Below are positions 46,035 through 55,699 of a stretch of DNA of 64,000 nt, one piece after another. The translations under genes and the position numbers were made by a program. A model generated the notes under the pieces. That model made no database searches. It was given only the letters and a program-made list of their open reading frames with translations, and was not told the DNA's origin. Position 1 is the stretch's first letter; every line of letters begins with the position of its first letter. The DNA is taken from NCBI RefSeq assembly GCF_020509005.1, contig NC_063015.1, forward strand, positions 1,922,001 through 1,986,000, read 5' to 3'. The stretch comes from Fulvia fulva (Eukaryota > Ascomycota > Dothideomycetes > Mycosphaerellales > Mycosphaerellaceae).

Positions 46035-47039
46035 ATGGTCAATGCCTCTGATGCACTTCCTGACACCGGGTCGAGCCTAGATCTCAACCCCGCTGTGCTG
46101 AACGGTAAGTATAGATTTTCGTGATCGTAACACTGAGCTTATGTTTCTAGTCTTACCATAGCACTCGAAGCTTTCGAAGGCATACACCTACTCCACAGCA
46201 ACATGGACACATGCTGCCCGCGTGATTGTGACTTTAGAAGATGGGACCGAGCAGTCATACTTTCTCAAGGTCAGCAGTGTGCATCGCAAGAGCTGGGAAA
46301 GCAGATGATCGAAGCAGCCCAACCGCCACTGGACAGTTCCGTGGAAGCAGTATTGCTACGTATTTCTTGCTCATGGAGTTCCGGGAGATGCAGACTGGAT
46401 CTCTGCACCCCGCAAAATTTCATGAAGCAGCTTGCAGATCTTCATACCCGCAGCACTTTCCCAACTGGGCAATTTGGCTTTCACATGGTCACTTGCGTAG
46501 GGCCAAATGCGCAGGACACCACGTGGGACAGCTCTTGGTCTGCATTTCATACCAGACTCCTGCGTCAATTCTATGATTGTGAGCTCAGCGTATGTGGCCC
46601 TTCCAACGATGCCAAGTACGAGGCCGGAATGGAAGTATTGCTCACGAGCACAATTCCAGCCTTATTAGAACCGTTGCAAGCAGACGGGCGCACTCTCAAC
46701 CCCTCTCTGGTCCATGGCGATTTGTGGGAAGAGAACTGCGGTACAGATTTTGATGGTGGTCAGCCCAAGATCTTAGATCCTGCCGCCTTCTACGCCCATA
46801 ATGAGTACGACTTCGCGGCGTGGAGAAGTGAGAATGTTCCGTTCGGTAGACCGCACTACCGGCAATACTTCAAGCACATCCCTCCGAGCGAGCCCAAGGA
46901 ACAGTGGGATGACAGGAACAAGCTGTACGCTATCAGGGCCGAGGTTCATCGCTCCAGTCTGTGGCCCGCTCTTTGCGAGAGCCAGCGTGAGATGTACTAC
47001 TACCATTCTCGTCATTCGCACCAGGATCACTGTTGCTGA
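46035..47039 (+). pseudogene. Protein-kinase-like phosphotransferase (fructosamine-kinase type), broken
   Basis: A first exon (46035-46104, MVNASDALPD...) is followed by an intron with GTAAGT at 46105 and a TAG acceptor near 46150 or 46161. Family segments then appear in different frames: WTHAARVIVTLEDGTEQSYF at about 46203-46265, GKQMIEAAQ at about 46300, YFLLMEFREMQTGSLHPAKF at about 46365-46425, then LADLHTRSTFPTGQFGFH and VHGDLWEEN (catalytic HGDxxxxN) with ILDPAAFYAHNEYD from about 46435 on. This matches fungal fructosamine/ketosamine-3-kinase-like phosphotransferases, which phosphorylate small molecules. At least two frame changes with no intron signals, and a shortened stretch after GKQMIE, show it is broken. 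Some members sit in biosynthetic clusters, but a role here is not shown. Confidence 0.7.
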
Positions 47040-47549
47040 CAATGTATACAGAGTCCTTGGGTATCTGACTGACCTCACTGCCAAATACGCCAAAGGCGAT
47101 GCCGTGGACGGTGCTGCAGACCCCCGATTAAGCCATGCAGGAAGGGTCCATTTCGGTTTGACCGCACGGCGCGAGACCAGCGAGGTCGATATGGTACTTG
47201 GGTGCGACATGATCTTTGATCGGTGAGGCACATGCCAACCCGGGTGTCGACGGATGACTACAGTCTTAAAGGTTCACATGCACCACTTCTCATGTTGACA
47301 TGTACTCAGGTCGGCCGAGGATCATGCAGGTAGGATCAAGCTCGTATTCCAAGCAACCGCCACGTGAACGCCACGATCGCGCTAGGGCGCCTGCGGCTAT
47401 CTTTCAGTCAGCCACGTGCAATATGCAGCAACGATGTGTCTCCGATTGTGGCTTAATGAGGCAAGCAGGCATGCTGCTGCAGCGGAGCGCACTGCGGTCT
47501 CGCTACCGCCGAAATCTGACTGCCGTGTGTAACCACGTGGGAAGGTGAT
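47040..47549. other. Intergenic with three CACGTG sites
   Basis: An open stretch on the plus strand runs on to 47226 without any motif I recognise. CACGTG occurs at 47361-47366, 47413-47418 and 47534-47539, three palindromic E-box-like sites within 180 bp, which bHLH regulators could bind. Nothing else is supported. Confidence 0.4.
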
Positions 47550-48028
47550 GCCACAAGCTTCGCCGCACCCCAGCAATCGCCGCACCCCAGCTCGGATTCT
47601 CGCGTTCCGACACATGGTGTTGCTGGCTTGTATCAATTGCCACGCACGCTCAAAATACACGATATGTAGCTCAAATTGCTCAGAATAGCATCGCGAATAC
47701 AGAATTTGAGAGCCTGTGGGCACTATAGTGGGCTCCATGGTGTGTTGTTGTATGTGGTGAGGTGGTGAGAAAGCAAGAAACGCGTGAATCTCGACACGGG
47801 CGCATGAAGCTTTGGTGGGGCTCTCACCAAAATCCCATGCCGAAGCGTCAACACCAACCTCTCGGCAGCACAACGTGTTTTTGCGCGATATGAGTATGCA
47901 GAACATGGAAACAGATAGCTGCGAACACATTGGGAAGAGAATCAAGTTGATATGAGCAATATTGGTGGTGTTGATGATAAAAAGTCACTGGGGTGCGGCG
48001 ATTGCTGGGGTGCGGCGAAGCTTGTGGC
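47550..48028. mobile_element. 479-bp element with 41-bp terminal inverted repeats (MITE-like)
   Basis: 47550-47590 and 47988-48028 are perfect inverted repeats of 41 bp (outer end GCCACAAGCTTCGCCGCACC). Each repeat contains a 13-bp motif, CGCCGCACCCCAG, twice, separated by CAAT. The about 400 bp between them hold no transposase that I recognise. The structure fits a non-autonomous DNA transposon. Flanking bases (GAT / TTC) show no clear target duplication, so the exact ends or class are open. Confidence 0.7.
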
Positions 48029-48622
48029 TTCTTTTACCGCTGTGATACTCGGCTTCGCCAAGATCATAGCCGGCTCCTCTGGCGAGGGGAAGCTACTCCG
48101 CTGCCAACGTTAGCTTGTTCTTCGAGATGAATTCGCAGAATGGCCACGTCTGAAGCACTTGCTCTGGGCAGACAACACCATCGTTCCTCGACACAGGGCG
48201 AGGCCCCGAAACCGACCCGTGTGTGTCCTGTGATATCGTAGCTGATGCCGCGCTGTAGGAAGTCCCTGATCATCTTGGTGGTTGATTTGGACCGCGAAAC
48301 ATCCGTCCAGTGACGGTCTGACAAAACTGACATGTCCAGTTGGTACCAGGATCACATCGTGGAACCCATGTGCCAAAAGTGGGGAAACCTTGTAGCAACT
48401 GGTTGGCGCGGAGCGGTAGTTGCACTGCGACGCCCGGTAGGCGAATGCTTGCCCATGGCAGCTCTCGGACACAGGTCGACCGAGGGTGGGTCGAGACTCG
48501 TTGGAGTGCGCGCAGACTTTTATTAGGCCAGACCACCACGATTGATGTTGACAGTTACCCCCAGCACTCCAATCTTTCTTCACACCTTCCCTCGCGAGCC
48601 AGCTCTCACATCCCTCACAACC
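48029..48622. other. Upstream region of the sugar transporter gene
   Basis: About 590 bp. A 181-codon open frame on the minus strand has no recognisable motif and I do not call it. The final 60 bp before the ATG at 48623 are pyrimidine-rich with CAA repeats, as in many fungal 5' leaders. Confidence 0.4.
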
Positions 48623-50561
48623 ATGAGCGACTCCAAGAAGCACGAAGCACTCCAAGTCGAGATCCTAACCGACAGTCCTGTTGGTACTGCTGAACCCTTA
48701 GAAACGAAGTTCGCCTGTACGCATCATCCATCAACTTCCCCCAAATCCCAACCCTCTAACCCCCCAATTCTGCCACAGCACTAGGACGATGGCAAGCCGC
48801 ACGCGTCTTCTGGAAAGTCCTCCTCTTCTGCATGATCCTAAACTGGGCCGCCATGAACGACGGCTTCCAACAACAAGTCCCCGGCAACATCATCCCCTTA
48901 CCCGCCTTCGTCTCGCAGATGGCGGACACGATGGTGGACGGTGCACCGGCCGTTAGTGCGCGTACTGTGTCGTTTTGGCAAGGATTTGCTGAAATGGCGA
49001 AGATGGCGGGGATGTTTGCTGGTGGGTACTTTGCGGACAGGTTTGGGCGGAAGTGAGTTCGCTCACGGAATGTGTGTTCTGTTCGGAGCTGAGCCTGACG
49101 TTTGTGGTAGGAAAGCAATGATGGGCGCCATTACGATCCTCCTCGCTGGCTCAATTGCTGAGATTGCCTCCCATGACTGGCAGAGCTGGCTTGGTGCTGC
49201 AGTGCTCGTCCGTCTGGGTGTTGGTCTGGCTCAGTCTATCTTGATCACTTACATTTCTGAGCTAGCACCCTTCCAAATCCGTGGGTTCATGATAGGGGCG
49301 TATCAATTGATGCTTGCACTGGGCCAGCTCATATGCGCGGTGGCTTCTCAGCTCGTGCAGGTGCATAGGCCGAATGAATGGAGACCTCTGATTGCGACGG
49401 AGTTTGTCTTTACCGGTGTAAGTGCCTTGCACCCTGGATGTGGGAGGTGCTGCGAGCTGATAAAGGGACATAGATCTTGATTATGATGATCTGGATCGTT
49501 CCGGAATCGCATCTTTACTACGCGCGCAAGGGCGATGTGACTCGCGCGAAGCAGTCGATGAGGCGTCTGTATGGTAATGTTGCGGGCTACGATATCGAGC
49601 ATGAGTATCGTGTGATCGAACATGGTATTGAGGCCGAGAAAGAGCTCAGCCGCGCTTCCAAAGAGTCTTCGTTCCTCGAGATCTTCCAAGGCACCAATTG
49701 GCGTCGGACTTTGGCTGGCGCTGTGGGTATCTGCAGTCAGTGGTCGGCAGGTGCTCCGATTGTCTTCAGCTACTCGACGGTGAGTCCATGCATGGGAATC
49801 GTCGTTCAAGGGAGTCGCTGACATCGGGGATGCAGTACTTCTTCAAGGTGGCGGGCATGGACGATCCATTCATGGTCACAATCATCACCTTCGTCCTGCT
49901 AATCATATCGATCTTCTGCTCACTAATCGCCTGCGAATACATCGGCCGCCGTCCTCTTCTTATCGGTGGCTGCTTTCTCATGTGCCTCTTCAACATTGGA
50001 CTGGCTACGTCGGGAATCTTCCACACCAGCGGCGCCAACAAAGCTGCTCTCGCGTGTTTGCTGATCTGGGTCCTGTGCTATGGCGCGTCAGCTGGTCCGA
50101 TAGGATTTGTCGCTGCTGGCGAGACTTCGACTCCGAGATTGCGAGCCCAGACGACTTCTTTCAACTTGGGATGTTATGGTGCCGGCTTGTAAGCTTGTTT
50201 TGATTGGATCTTGAGATGTCAAGCTAATGTCTGCGTCCAGCGTGGTGTTTCAGTGGACGATCTCCTACATGATCAGCCCTGACGCTGCAGACTTGGGCGT
50301 CAAAGCTGTGTACGTCTGGGCTGGCCTCCTGGTTCCTACAACAATTCTACTGTGGATGTACTATCCCGAGGTACGTCCTCGCCGCTCTGCATCACCTTCC
50401 ATAGCAATGGCTGACGTTGTCTGCAGACTCAAGGGCGTACGTACTGGGAGCTTGACGAGCTCTACGAGCGCAAGATCCCCGCCTGGAGATTCGCGAAGAC
50501 TCCGACGTTGTCCGAGCGCAGCGGACAGAAGGTCATGCCCCGACGCAGAAGCGTCGTCTAG
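48623..50561 (+). CDS. MFS sugar-porter family transporter
   Basis: Seven exons (48623-48716, 48779-49052, 49111-49417, 49474-49779, 49836-50188, 50241-50370, 50427-50561) give 532 aa with consistent GT/AG introns of 50-62 nt. Sugar-porter (PF00083-type) signatures: GYFADRFGRK after TM2, ITYISELAPFQIRG, PESHLYYARKG in the central loop, YIGRRPLLIGG, and ETSTPRLRAQTTSF near TM10-11. Twelve membrane segments are expected. It is likely a plasma-membrane proton-coupled importer of a sugar or polyol, and the N-terminal layout recalls alpha-glucoside/maltose-type permeases; the substrate cannot be read from the sequence. All exons are open, so it looks functional, unlike its upstream neighbours. Membership in the decayed cluster is not supported. 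Confidence 0.88.
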
Positions 50562-50684
50562 ATCACATGGTGGCAGAGAGCGGTGACATGCTCATGGATG
50601 TAGATCGAACGATGCCGGCTGCAGCAGACACATCAGACATCGATGCTTTGATCCCACGATGGAGACTTGAATCGTTCCGCAGCT

Positions 50685-52037
50685 TCATTTGGCCTTCGCC
50701 TGCTTAGTCTCTTCCTCATGCTCTGCGATCAGACCAAGCACCTCTTGCTCAGCCATCCAGGCGCGGACACTGTTCATCACTTGTTCCAGCGCATCACCTC
50801 CATCCATGATGTCGTCCAAATGTCTCGAATCAATGCCACTGCGGTGGTCGCTGACTCTCTGTTGTCCCCAGTTGTAGGTCCGGACTTTGTTCTCTCTCCC
50901 CACCTTTCCAGCACCAGCACCTCTTCTCAAGCGGATTAGCTCCTCTTCGCGCTCTTCTCGCTTCATCTGCGCGATTCGAGATCGAAGCAGACCCCAAGCT
51001 TTCTCTCGATTCTTCACCTGTGAGCGTCCGTCCTCGCATCTCACCACGGTGCCTGTCGGTTCGTGTGTCAGGCGTACGGCAGATTCCGTCTTGTTGACAT
51101 GTTGCCCTCCTGCACCACTCGAGCGCATGACTTCGCTTCGCACGTCCTTGGGATCGACGTAGTAATCGCTTCTCGGATCGTTGAAGCTGTTCTCGCCAAG
51201 ATCGGCCGCTCCGTCATCTGGCACTGAAGGCAGTACCAGCACACTCGCTGCTGAAGTGTGCGTTCTGCCTTTGCTCTCCGTGGCTGGCACACGCTGTACT
51301 CGATGCACGCCTGCCTCACATCGCAGTATGCCATAGGCACCGGGTGTTTCGACCTCGAGGACTGCTTCCTGCACGTGCTCGCCGCCTTCTGCTACGTCGT
51401 ACTTGAGGATGGTAGTTCTCAGGGCATTCTTTGCGCAGTATGCCTCGTACATGCGTAACAGGTCGCCTGCAAACAAGGCCGCCTCATCTCCGCCAGCGCC
51501 GGGCTTGATCTCCAGCAGACATGGCATATGAGCAAAAGGATGCGTTGGGATCAGACTTGACTTGAGCGCTGCCTCGGCCTGCGTGACCTTGTCATACGTG
51601 GGTCCGACATCGTCCTCGGCCAGCTCCTTTAGCTCCTGGTCGGATGACTTGAGCAGCGATTGCAGCTCGTCCCATGAGGACTTCGCTTTGTCATATGCAC
51701 CGATCGCAGTTGCCGTTCTCGATAGTTCGCCTAGTCGTTTCGCCGCTTCCGCGTCGTAGTCTGAGGCTAGCTTTTGGGCGAGGACGGCATGTTCTGATGC
51801 TATCGATCGAGCTCGTGAGAGTAGTGCTGGTGATAGACGAGCGGAGACTGGTGCTGCTGTGGTAATGTCAGTCAATATACTCTGCACCTTGATGCACCGA
51901 ATGAACACACCCGTACTCTGGGCGCGCTGCTGAACAAGAAGGCGGCGTACTGCAGGCCGAGCGAGGCTACGAAGACAGGAAGCGCACACCCACGACATTG
52001 GTGATGAGGAAGCGCGAAGCTGTGACATGTCATGCAC
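50685..52037 (-). CDS. MRF1: Mitochondrial peptide chain release factor 1
   Basis: 450 aa read as one exon. Class I release factor: IKPGAGGDEAALFAGDLLRM, tripeptide PAT (251-253) in RVPATESKGRTHTSAA for UAA/UAG recognition, and the catalytic GGQ (310-312) in SSGAGGQHVNKTESAVRLTH. The basic leader with two early Met alternatives (residues 4 and 14) suggests mitochondrial import. It ends translation in mitochondria by triggering peptidyl-tRNA hydrolysis. 51857-51910 could be a 54-nt intron (GTGTGTTC...ACTGACATTACCACAG on the minus strand); since 54 is divisible by three and has no stop, both forms stay in frame, and removing it deletes a segment (VFIRCIKVQSILTD) unlike the family. Convergent with the transporter, whose stop lies only 123 bp away. 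Confidence 0.92.
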   Translation of the reverse strand: MHDMSQLRASSSPMSWVCASCLRSLARPAVRRLLVQQRAQSTGVFIRCIKVQSILTDITTAAPVSARLSPALLSRARSIASEHAVLAQKLASDYDAEAAKRLGELSRTATAIGAYDKAKSSWDELQSLLKSSDQELKELAEDDVGPTYDKVTQAEAALKSSLIPTHPFAHMPCLLEIKPGAGGDEAALFAGDLLRMYEAYCAKNALRTTILKYDVAEGGEHVQEAVLEVETPGAYGILRCEAGVHRVQRVPATESKGRTHTSAASVLVLPSVPDDGAADLGENSFNDPRSDYYVDPKDVRSEVMRSSGAGGQHVNKTESAVRLTHEPTGTVVRCEDGRSQVKNREKAWGLLRSRIAQMKREEREEELIRLRRGAGAGKVGRENKVRTYNWGQQRVSDHRSGIDSRHLDDIMDGGDALEQVMNSVRAWMAEQEVLGLIAEHEEETKQAKAK

Positions 52038-52151
52038 GCGTCCACCGAGCCGGGAATCAGTGGGCCGCTCATCAAAGCTTGATTGATGTACTAGCGTGTT
52101 TGGGTCTGGGCGGTCAGGAACCGGGCTGAGCTGGACTGGTTCGAAGGGGAG

Positions 52152-52490
52152 TTGTCAGAGCTTAAGGCCAATCCCAGAGTTACTGTTCGACTCCACGTCA
52201 CATCATCACGAAGCGCAGTGCTAGAAGCATCGAGCATGATAGCGCAGCCGAGTAAGAGTCACAATGATCTGGCGAAGCTGGTCGTGAGGGAGGTGAAGCA
52301 CTACTCGACGGTCTCGGCGAGGAGCTCGGATGAGAACCTGAAGGCGGCGGAGACAGGGAGGCCGGATGCTGGGGTGCTGGTTAGGGAGATGATGGTGGGA
52401 CAGAAGAAGGAGGGTAGAGTTCTGGTGACTGGTTGTGGGCCGGAGACTTTGAGAGATGTATCTGGAGGAGTTCTCATTGTGATACTATTG
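52152..52490 (+). pseudogene. Fragment resembling the C-terminus of a ferric-chelate reductase
   Basis: About 110 codons beginning VTVRLHVTSS and running through REVKHYSTVSARSSDE, GRPDAGVLVREMM and GRVLVTGCGPETLRDVSGGV resemble the last part of the NAD-binding domain of FRE-type ferric reductases (the CGPE-type motif). Nothing upstream encodes the membrane haem or FAD domains, because the release-factor start is only 115 bp away. After SGGV the frame runs on to 52715 with unrelated sequence. I read it as a truncated gene remnant. The match is from memory of the family and only moderately sure. Confidence 0.4.
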
Positions 52491-52679
52491 GACCTTTCAC
52501 ACCGTAGCAGACAGAACACCATGGGCCCGCTCATACTGGCTACGTCGACACACACCAGGATCCGGAAGTGGCCCCAGACCGGATGGCTTCCCACCGGACA
52601 CAACCGCGCTCGAAGCAAAAAGAAGACAAAAACAATCTGTCTAAAGTCCAAAGATGTCCCTAGCAGAAGCAAAAAGAGA

Positions 52680-52891
52680 TTCCGACACGGGGAATTGAAC
52701 CTGATAGGACGTTAGCATATGATTTCTGCACACCTCAGAATTGAGTGTATGCCTACCCCGGCCACCTGTGAGCTATCGTTGGACGCCATGACAGCGAGCA
52801 ATGAGAGACAGGTATCCTACTATTGTTAGTTACACAGCTATGGATGGTAAGGTGAGACTGGATGCTTACCTAGCCACTAGACCATATCGGA
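52680..52891 (-). tRNA. Split tRNA-Glu-like sequence (pseudo-tRNA or long-intron tRNA)
   Basis: On the minus strand 52891-52869 reads TCCGATATGGTCTAGTGGC then TAGG, the 5' half of a fungal tRNA-Glu with its D arm. At 52704-52680 the strand reads a TTCAATT loop followed by CCCCG, TGTCGGA and A, a 3' half. The acceptor halves TCCGATA and TGTCGGA pair over seven positions (one G-T). About 160 bp separate the halves. The T stem (TCAGG against CCCCG) has two mismatches and no clear anticodon stem closes, so it is probably a pseudogene or an interrupted gene. Confidence 0.35.
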
Positions 52892-53544
52892 TACCACAAT
52901 CGGATGTGCTTGATGGGATGGCATGTTTTCAATGTCATTACATAGGTTTGCTACGAGTTTGCACGCTAAGTGGGGTCTAGGCCGACGTAGGGCCGACGAC
53001 GGCGATGTCGATTGAGGTCTTTACGTGTCGTCGAAGGTGTGAAAGCTGGTATGTCTGTGCGGATGTGGAGCGTGGTGTGCGGCCTTATCGTAATGCACGA
53101 GCTGAGGTGAATGGAAATTTGGCGCTCGGACCCCTGGGCAAATCTTGGTGGTATGTCAAGGTTGAGAACAAACAGCCCCGATGGATAAACTTGGTGGGAA
53201 CGGAGTACATGGTGTAGTAGTCGATCATGAGTGGGAACAGTGCTTAGCGATTGTATCATACTGATGGCTTTGAGACTGGCAGGGCGAAAACGATTCAACA
53301 ATGCAGGCGAAATAATCATTCTACAATGCATATAGACTGCCCCTTTTCAATCTGCATCGGAGGTCTTGCAGATAACACTACAAAATAGCTGCAGGATTGC
53401 TGTATACTGTTCCATAAGGCCCAGACTTTTGGGAGAATGCGGCCGCAATCCAATAATATAGACCGCAGCTAGTAGCAAAATTGTGTTCAGGACTAATCCG
53501 AGTGTCAGAAATAGGAATTGTCAAGCGGTTGTAGGCACAACTTA
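52892..53544. other. Intergenic, no gene seen
   Basis: A 70-codon frame on the plus strand at 53005-53217 and a longer frame opposite it carry no motif that I recognise. I see no repeat here. Confidence 0.45.
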
Positions 53545-53958
53545 CTACGATATCTTGTCAACTTTCGTCTGTGTCTCGATGTGCTCTGTCCAGCCCAGCT
53601 CTTCGAACAAAGCGGTCAATGCCGCAATCACTGTCTCATCTAACTCCTCTGCAAGGAAAAAGTATGCTTTGGGGGCCACGTTAGGATCAGAAGGTCTCAT
53701 CTCCCAGTTCCAGACCAGGTTCAAAGTCTGCCGTGCTTCGCCTGCACGTGTTGGTTGTTGGAAAAGGAAGTTCCAAACAGTCTTGGCCAAGACAAAACCT
53801 TGTGGCAGATCCTCTCCATGCAAACCCCCGTCTGTGTGCGTGAGGCCGGGTTCGAGGACATCGTTCTTGAAAATTTTTCGTGTAGAGTCAACCATGATCC
53901 GAATTTGATTCTTTCCCGTGGCGATCGACCGAAGCTTTGATGCGAAGTAGGCTTTCAC
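53545..53958 (-). pseudogene. 3' fragment of a DMATS-type aromatic prenyltransferase
   Basis: 137 codons in one frame. The sequence IRIMVDSTRKIFKNDVLEPG, then LVWNWEMRPSDPNVAPKAYF and ALTALFEELGWTEHIE, follows the C-terminal part of dimethylallyltryptophan-synthase-like enzymes (a WxFEIRPG-like strand, PKxYFPV, then xxGLxxFFxxxGW). Such enzymes attach a prenyl group to an indole ring in alkaloid pathways. The family is about 400-450 aa, so roughly the first two thirds are missing. The frame stops at 53958, where a short TpA-rich patch (53965-54000) begins, so the upstream part seems to have been removed by a rearrangement. Confidence 0.55.
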
Positions 53959-54413
53959 GTTGTAACACGAGCTATATATCGTCTATATAGGATATATAGC
54001 GAGTGCGCGCCGAGAGGATATACTTTAGACAACTTCTCGAGTTTAGTAAAGCCTGGCGAAAACCGTCCCGACTCTTAAGTCCAAAAGAACAAGGCATCCT
54101 AGCGACCAGCATCACGACAGCGCAACTTGTTTCTAATCGAACATGTTCCTTACGACAACAGATGCCTCAACCTGAATCTTCACGAACGGCAGGGCGGCAC
54201 GGTTGAAACATGCAGCAGCAATCCTTCCGGCATGTGGCTTCCAGAATGACGCACGGCAGCAGTTCGCCCCTGATTCAATGCAAGGTATTGTACCTGCCAA
54301 GACGGGTCCGAAAACAATGAACATTCTGCTTTCGCCACTCAAGCAACTTCAACGCTTCATCTAGCATCACCATCATCAATACATCTTCTCAAAGCCTGAC
54401 AAGAAGACACATA
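53959..54413. other. Junction patch and upstream region of the WSC gene
   Basis: 53965-54000 is a short TpA-rich island (TATATATCGTCTATATAGG) like the RIP blocks. The rest is ordinary sequence leading to the ATG at 54414; a CATCACCATCATCAATAC leader precedes the gene. Confidence 0.4.
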
Positions 54414-54997
54414 ATGCCATCAATCAATACACTCGTTTCGTTCTTGAGTGCTGTCACTGCAGCGGCCGCCTGGAAATCGCAAGGATGCTATAGCTCGACA
54501 GGCTCACTCGAGAGCCAGGGCACGTATATCTACCAGTCAGCGGGATACTGTGCGGATCAATGTAAAGCTAGTGCTGCTATGGCACTTACTGGTGGGGACG
54601 AATGCTTTTGTGGCAACGAGTTGCCTCCTGCGAGCAGCAAAGTCGAGGACTCGCGATGCGACACGACGTGTTTTGGATACCCCGCGGATATATGTAAGTT
54701 TGGCATTCCATCGTATGCTGCGAAGAGGGCCACGAGGTTAACCAAAGCTTAGGCGGTGGTGATGGCCTTTTCTCTGCATACACGCTCACAAACTCGGGTG
54801 GCGGCGTATCTGGAAATTCAAGTGCTGTTGCACCTTCGTCTGTGGGCTCGGCTGGCTCGACTGGCTCCAACACTACCTCTTCGCCTTCAATCACGGCATC
54901 CTCGACGCAATCTGCAGCCTCGTACACCGGTGCAGCGTCTCAACAGGTCCCTGGGCTCGGCGCTTTGATCGTCGCAGGTATAGCTGCCGCGTTGTAA
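54414..54997 (+). CDS. Secreted or surface WSC-domain protein
   Basis: Two exons (54414-54693 and 54753-54997; intron 54694-54752 with GTAAGT and CTTAG) give 174 aa. Residues 1-19 form a signal peptide (MPSINTLVSFLSAVTAAAA). A cysteine-rich WSC domain follows at about 20-110 (QGCYSS, YCADQCKASAAMALTGGDEC, FCGNELP, ADIC-GGDGLFSAY). A Ser/Thr/Gly-rich stretch comes next, and a hydrophobic C-terminus (ALIVAGIAAAL) suits a GPI anchor. WSC domains bind carbohydrate and occur in cell-wall sensors and wall enzymes. Without splicing the frame would end in unrelated sequence; the spliced form completes the domain, which supports the intron. Looks intact. Confidence 0.8.
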
Positions 54998-55126
54998 AAT
55001 TCAACTCAATGACTAGCCGAGACTCGGCAGCCTGGCCGTGCGTTCTGGGTCAACCTTCATGGCATCAGCATCAGCTATCCAGTCACTTTCTCGGATCAAG
55101 CTGCGCCATAAGCTCAGGCATGATTA

Positions 55127-55489
55127 ATGAAAAAGAAGCGAGCTGGCTCTCGTTGGTCACAGCAGCATGGAATGTTTGACGACCTTGTACCAAGCCTGGA
55201 ACTTGAAAAGCAAGGCATGTATAACATGATAGAAAATGAAGAAGAATCACAGCACCATTTACATTACCCCATTTCGATGATGGAGTCGCCCATCTCAGGC
55301 ACTTGGGCTACCAACACCAACACACAAGCCCAACCATCATTCCACCCCAAAGCGCAAAACCCATCCTCACGAACCCCGACAGTAGCCGACAATGTACGGT
55401 TCAACATCGATTCCGCCCATAAAGTGATCATGAAACACGATTCAGAGCGAAGTGACCGCAGAGCGCGCAAAGAGATTTCCTGGTACTGA
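55127..55489 (+). CDS. Hypothetical protein, unrecognised
   Basis: 120 codons from ATG to stop in ordinary-composition DNA. The product is hydrophilic, starts KKKRAGSRWSQQ and ends SERSDRRARKEISWY, with no membrane segment or known motif. It lies 130 bp after the WSC gene on the same strand. Its composition resembles the cytoplasmic tail of some membrane WSC proteins, but that is only a guess. It could be a chance frame. Confidence 0.3.
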   Translation: MKKKRAGSRWSQQHGMFDDLVPSLELEKQGMYNMIENEEESQHHLHYPISMMESPISGTWATNTNTQAQPSFHPKAQNPSSRTPTVADNVRFNIDSAHKVIMKHDSERSDRRARKEISWY

Positions 55490-55515
55490 TTGCTTGAGAT
55501 CTACGGCCTTGGGGT

Positions 55516-55531
55516 GGGGGGGGGGGGGGGG
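55516..55531 (+). repeat. G16 homopolymer
   Basis: Sixteen consecutive G residues, preceded by GGGGT. Such tracts are length-unstable and prone to sequencing error. Confidence 0.95.
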
Positions 55532-55699
55532 CATAGCCTTAAGTACTCTGTAGGAATGAAAGAGTGTTAAGGTCAAGCTAAGATGTTGGATCCTAGTGAG
55601 CTTTGGAGTGTCAAGACTCCACGAAAGATACACCCGCCTAACGCCCTTGCCCAACCACCAAAAGCATCCTCGCAGTAAGATTTCTAGCATTGATGACCG

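Noticed and set aside
48110..48655. 181-codon minus-strand frame upstream of the sugar transporter
   Set aside because: No motif, odd Cys/Ser/His-rich composition, and it overlaps the start of a well-supported gene.
52811..52895. Plus-strand tRNA suggested by GGTATCC...GGATACC ends 85 nt apart
   Set aside because: No TTCGA-type loop or anticodon arm fits on that strand; the pairing seems fortuitous next to the minus-strand tRNA-Glu-like half.
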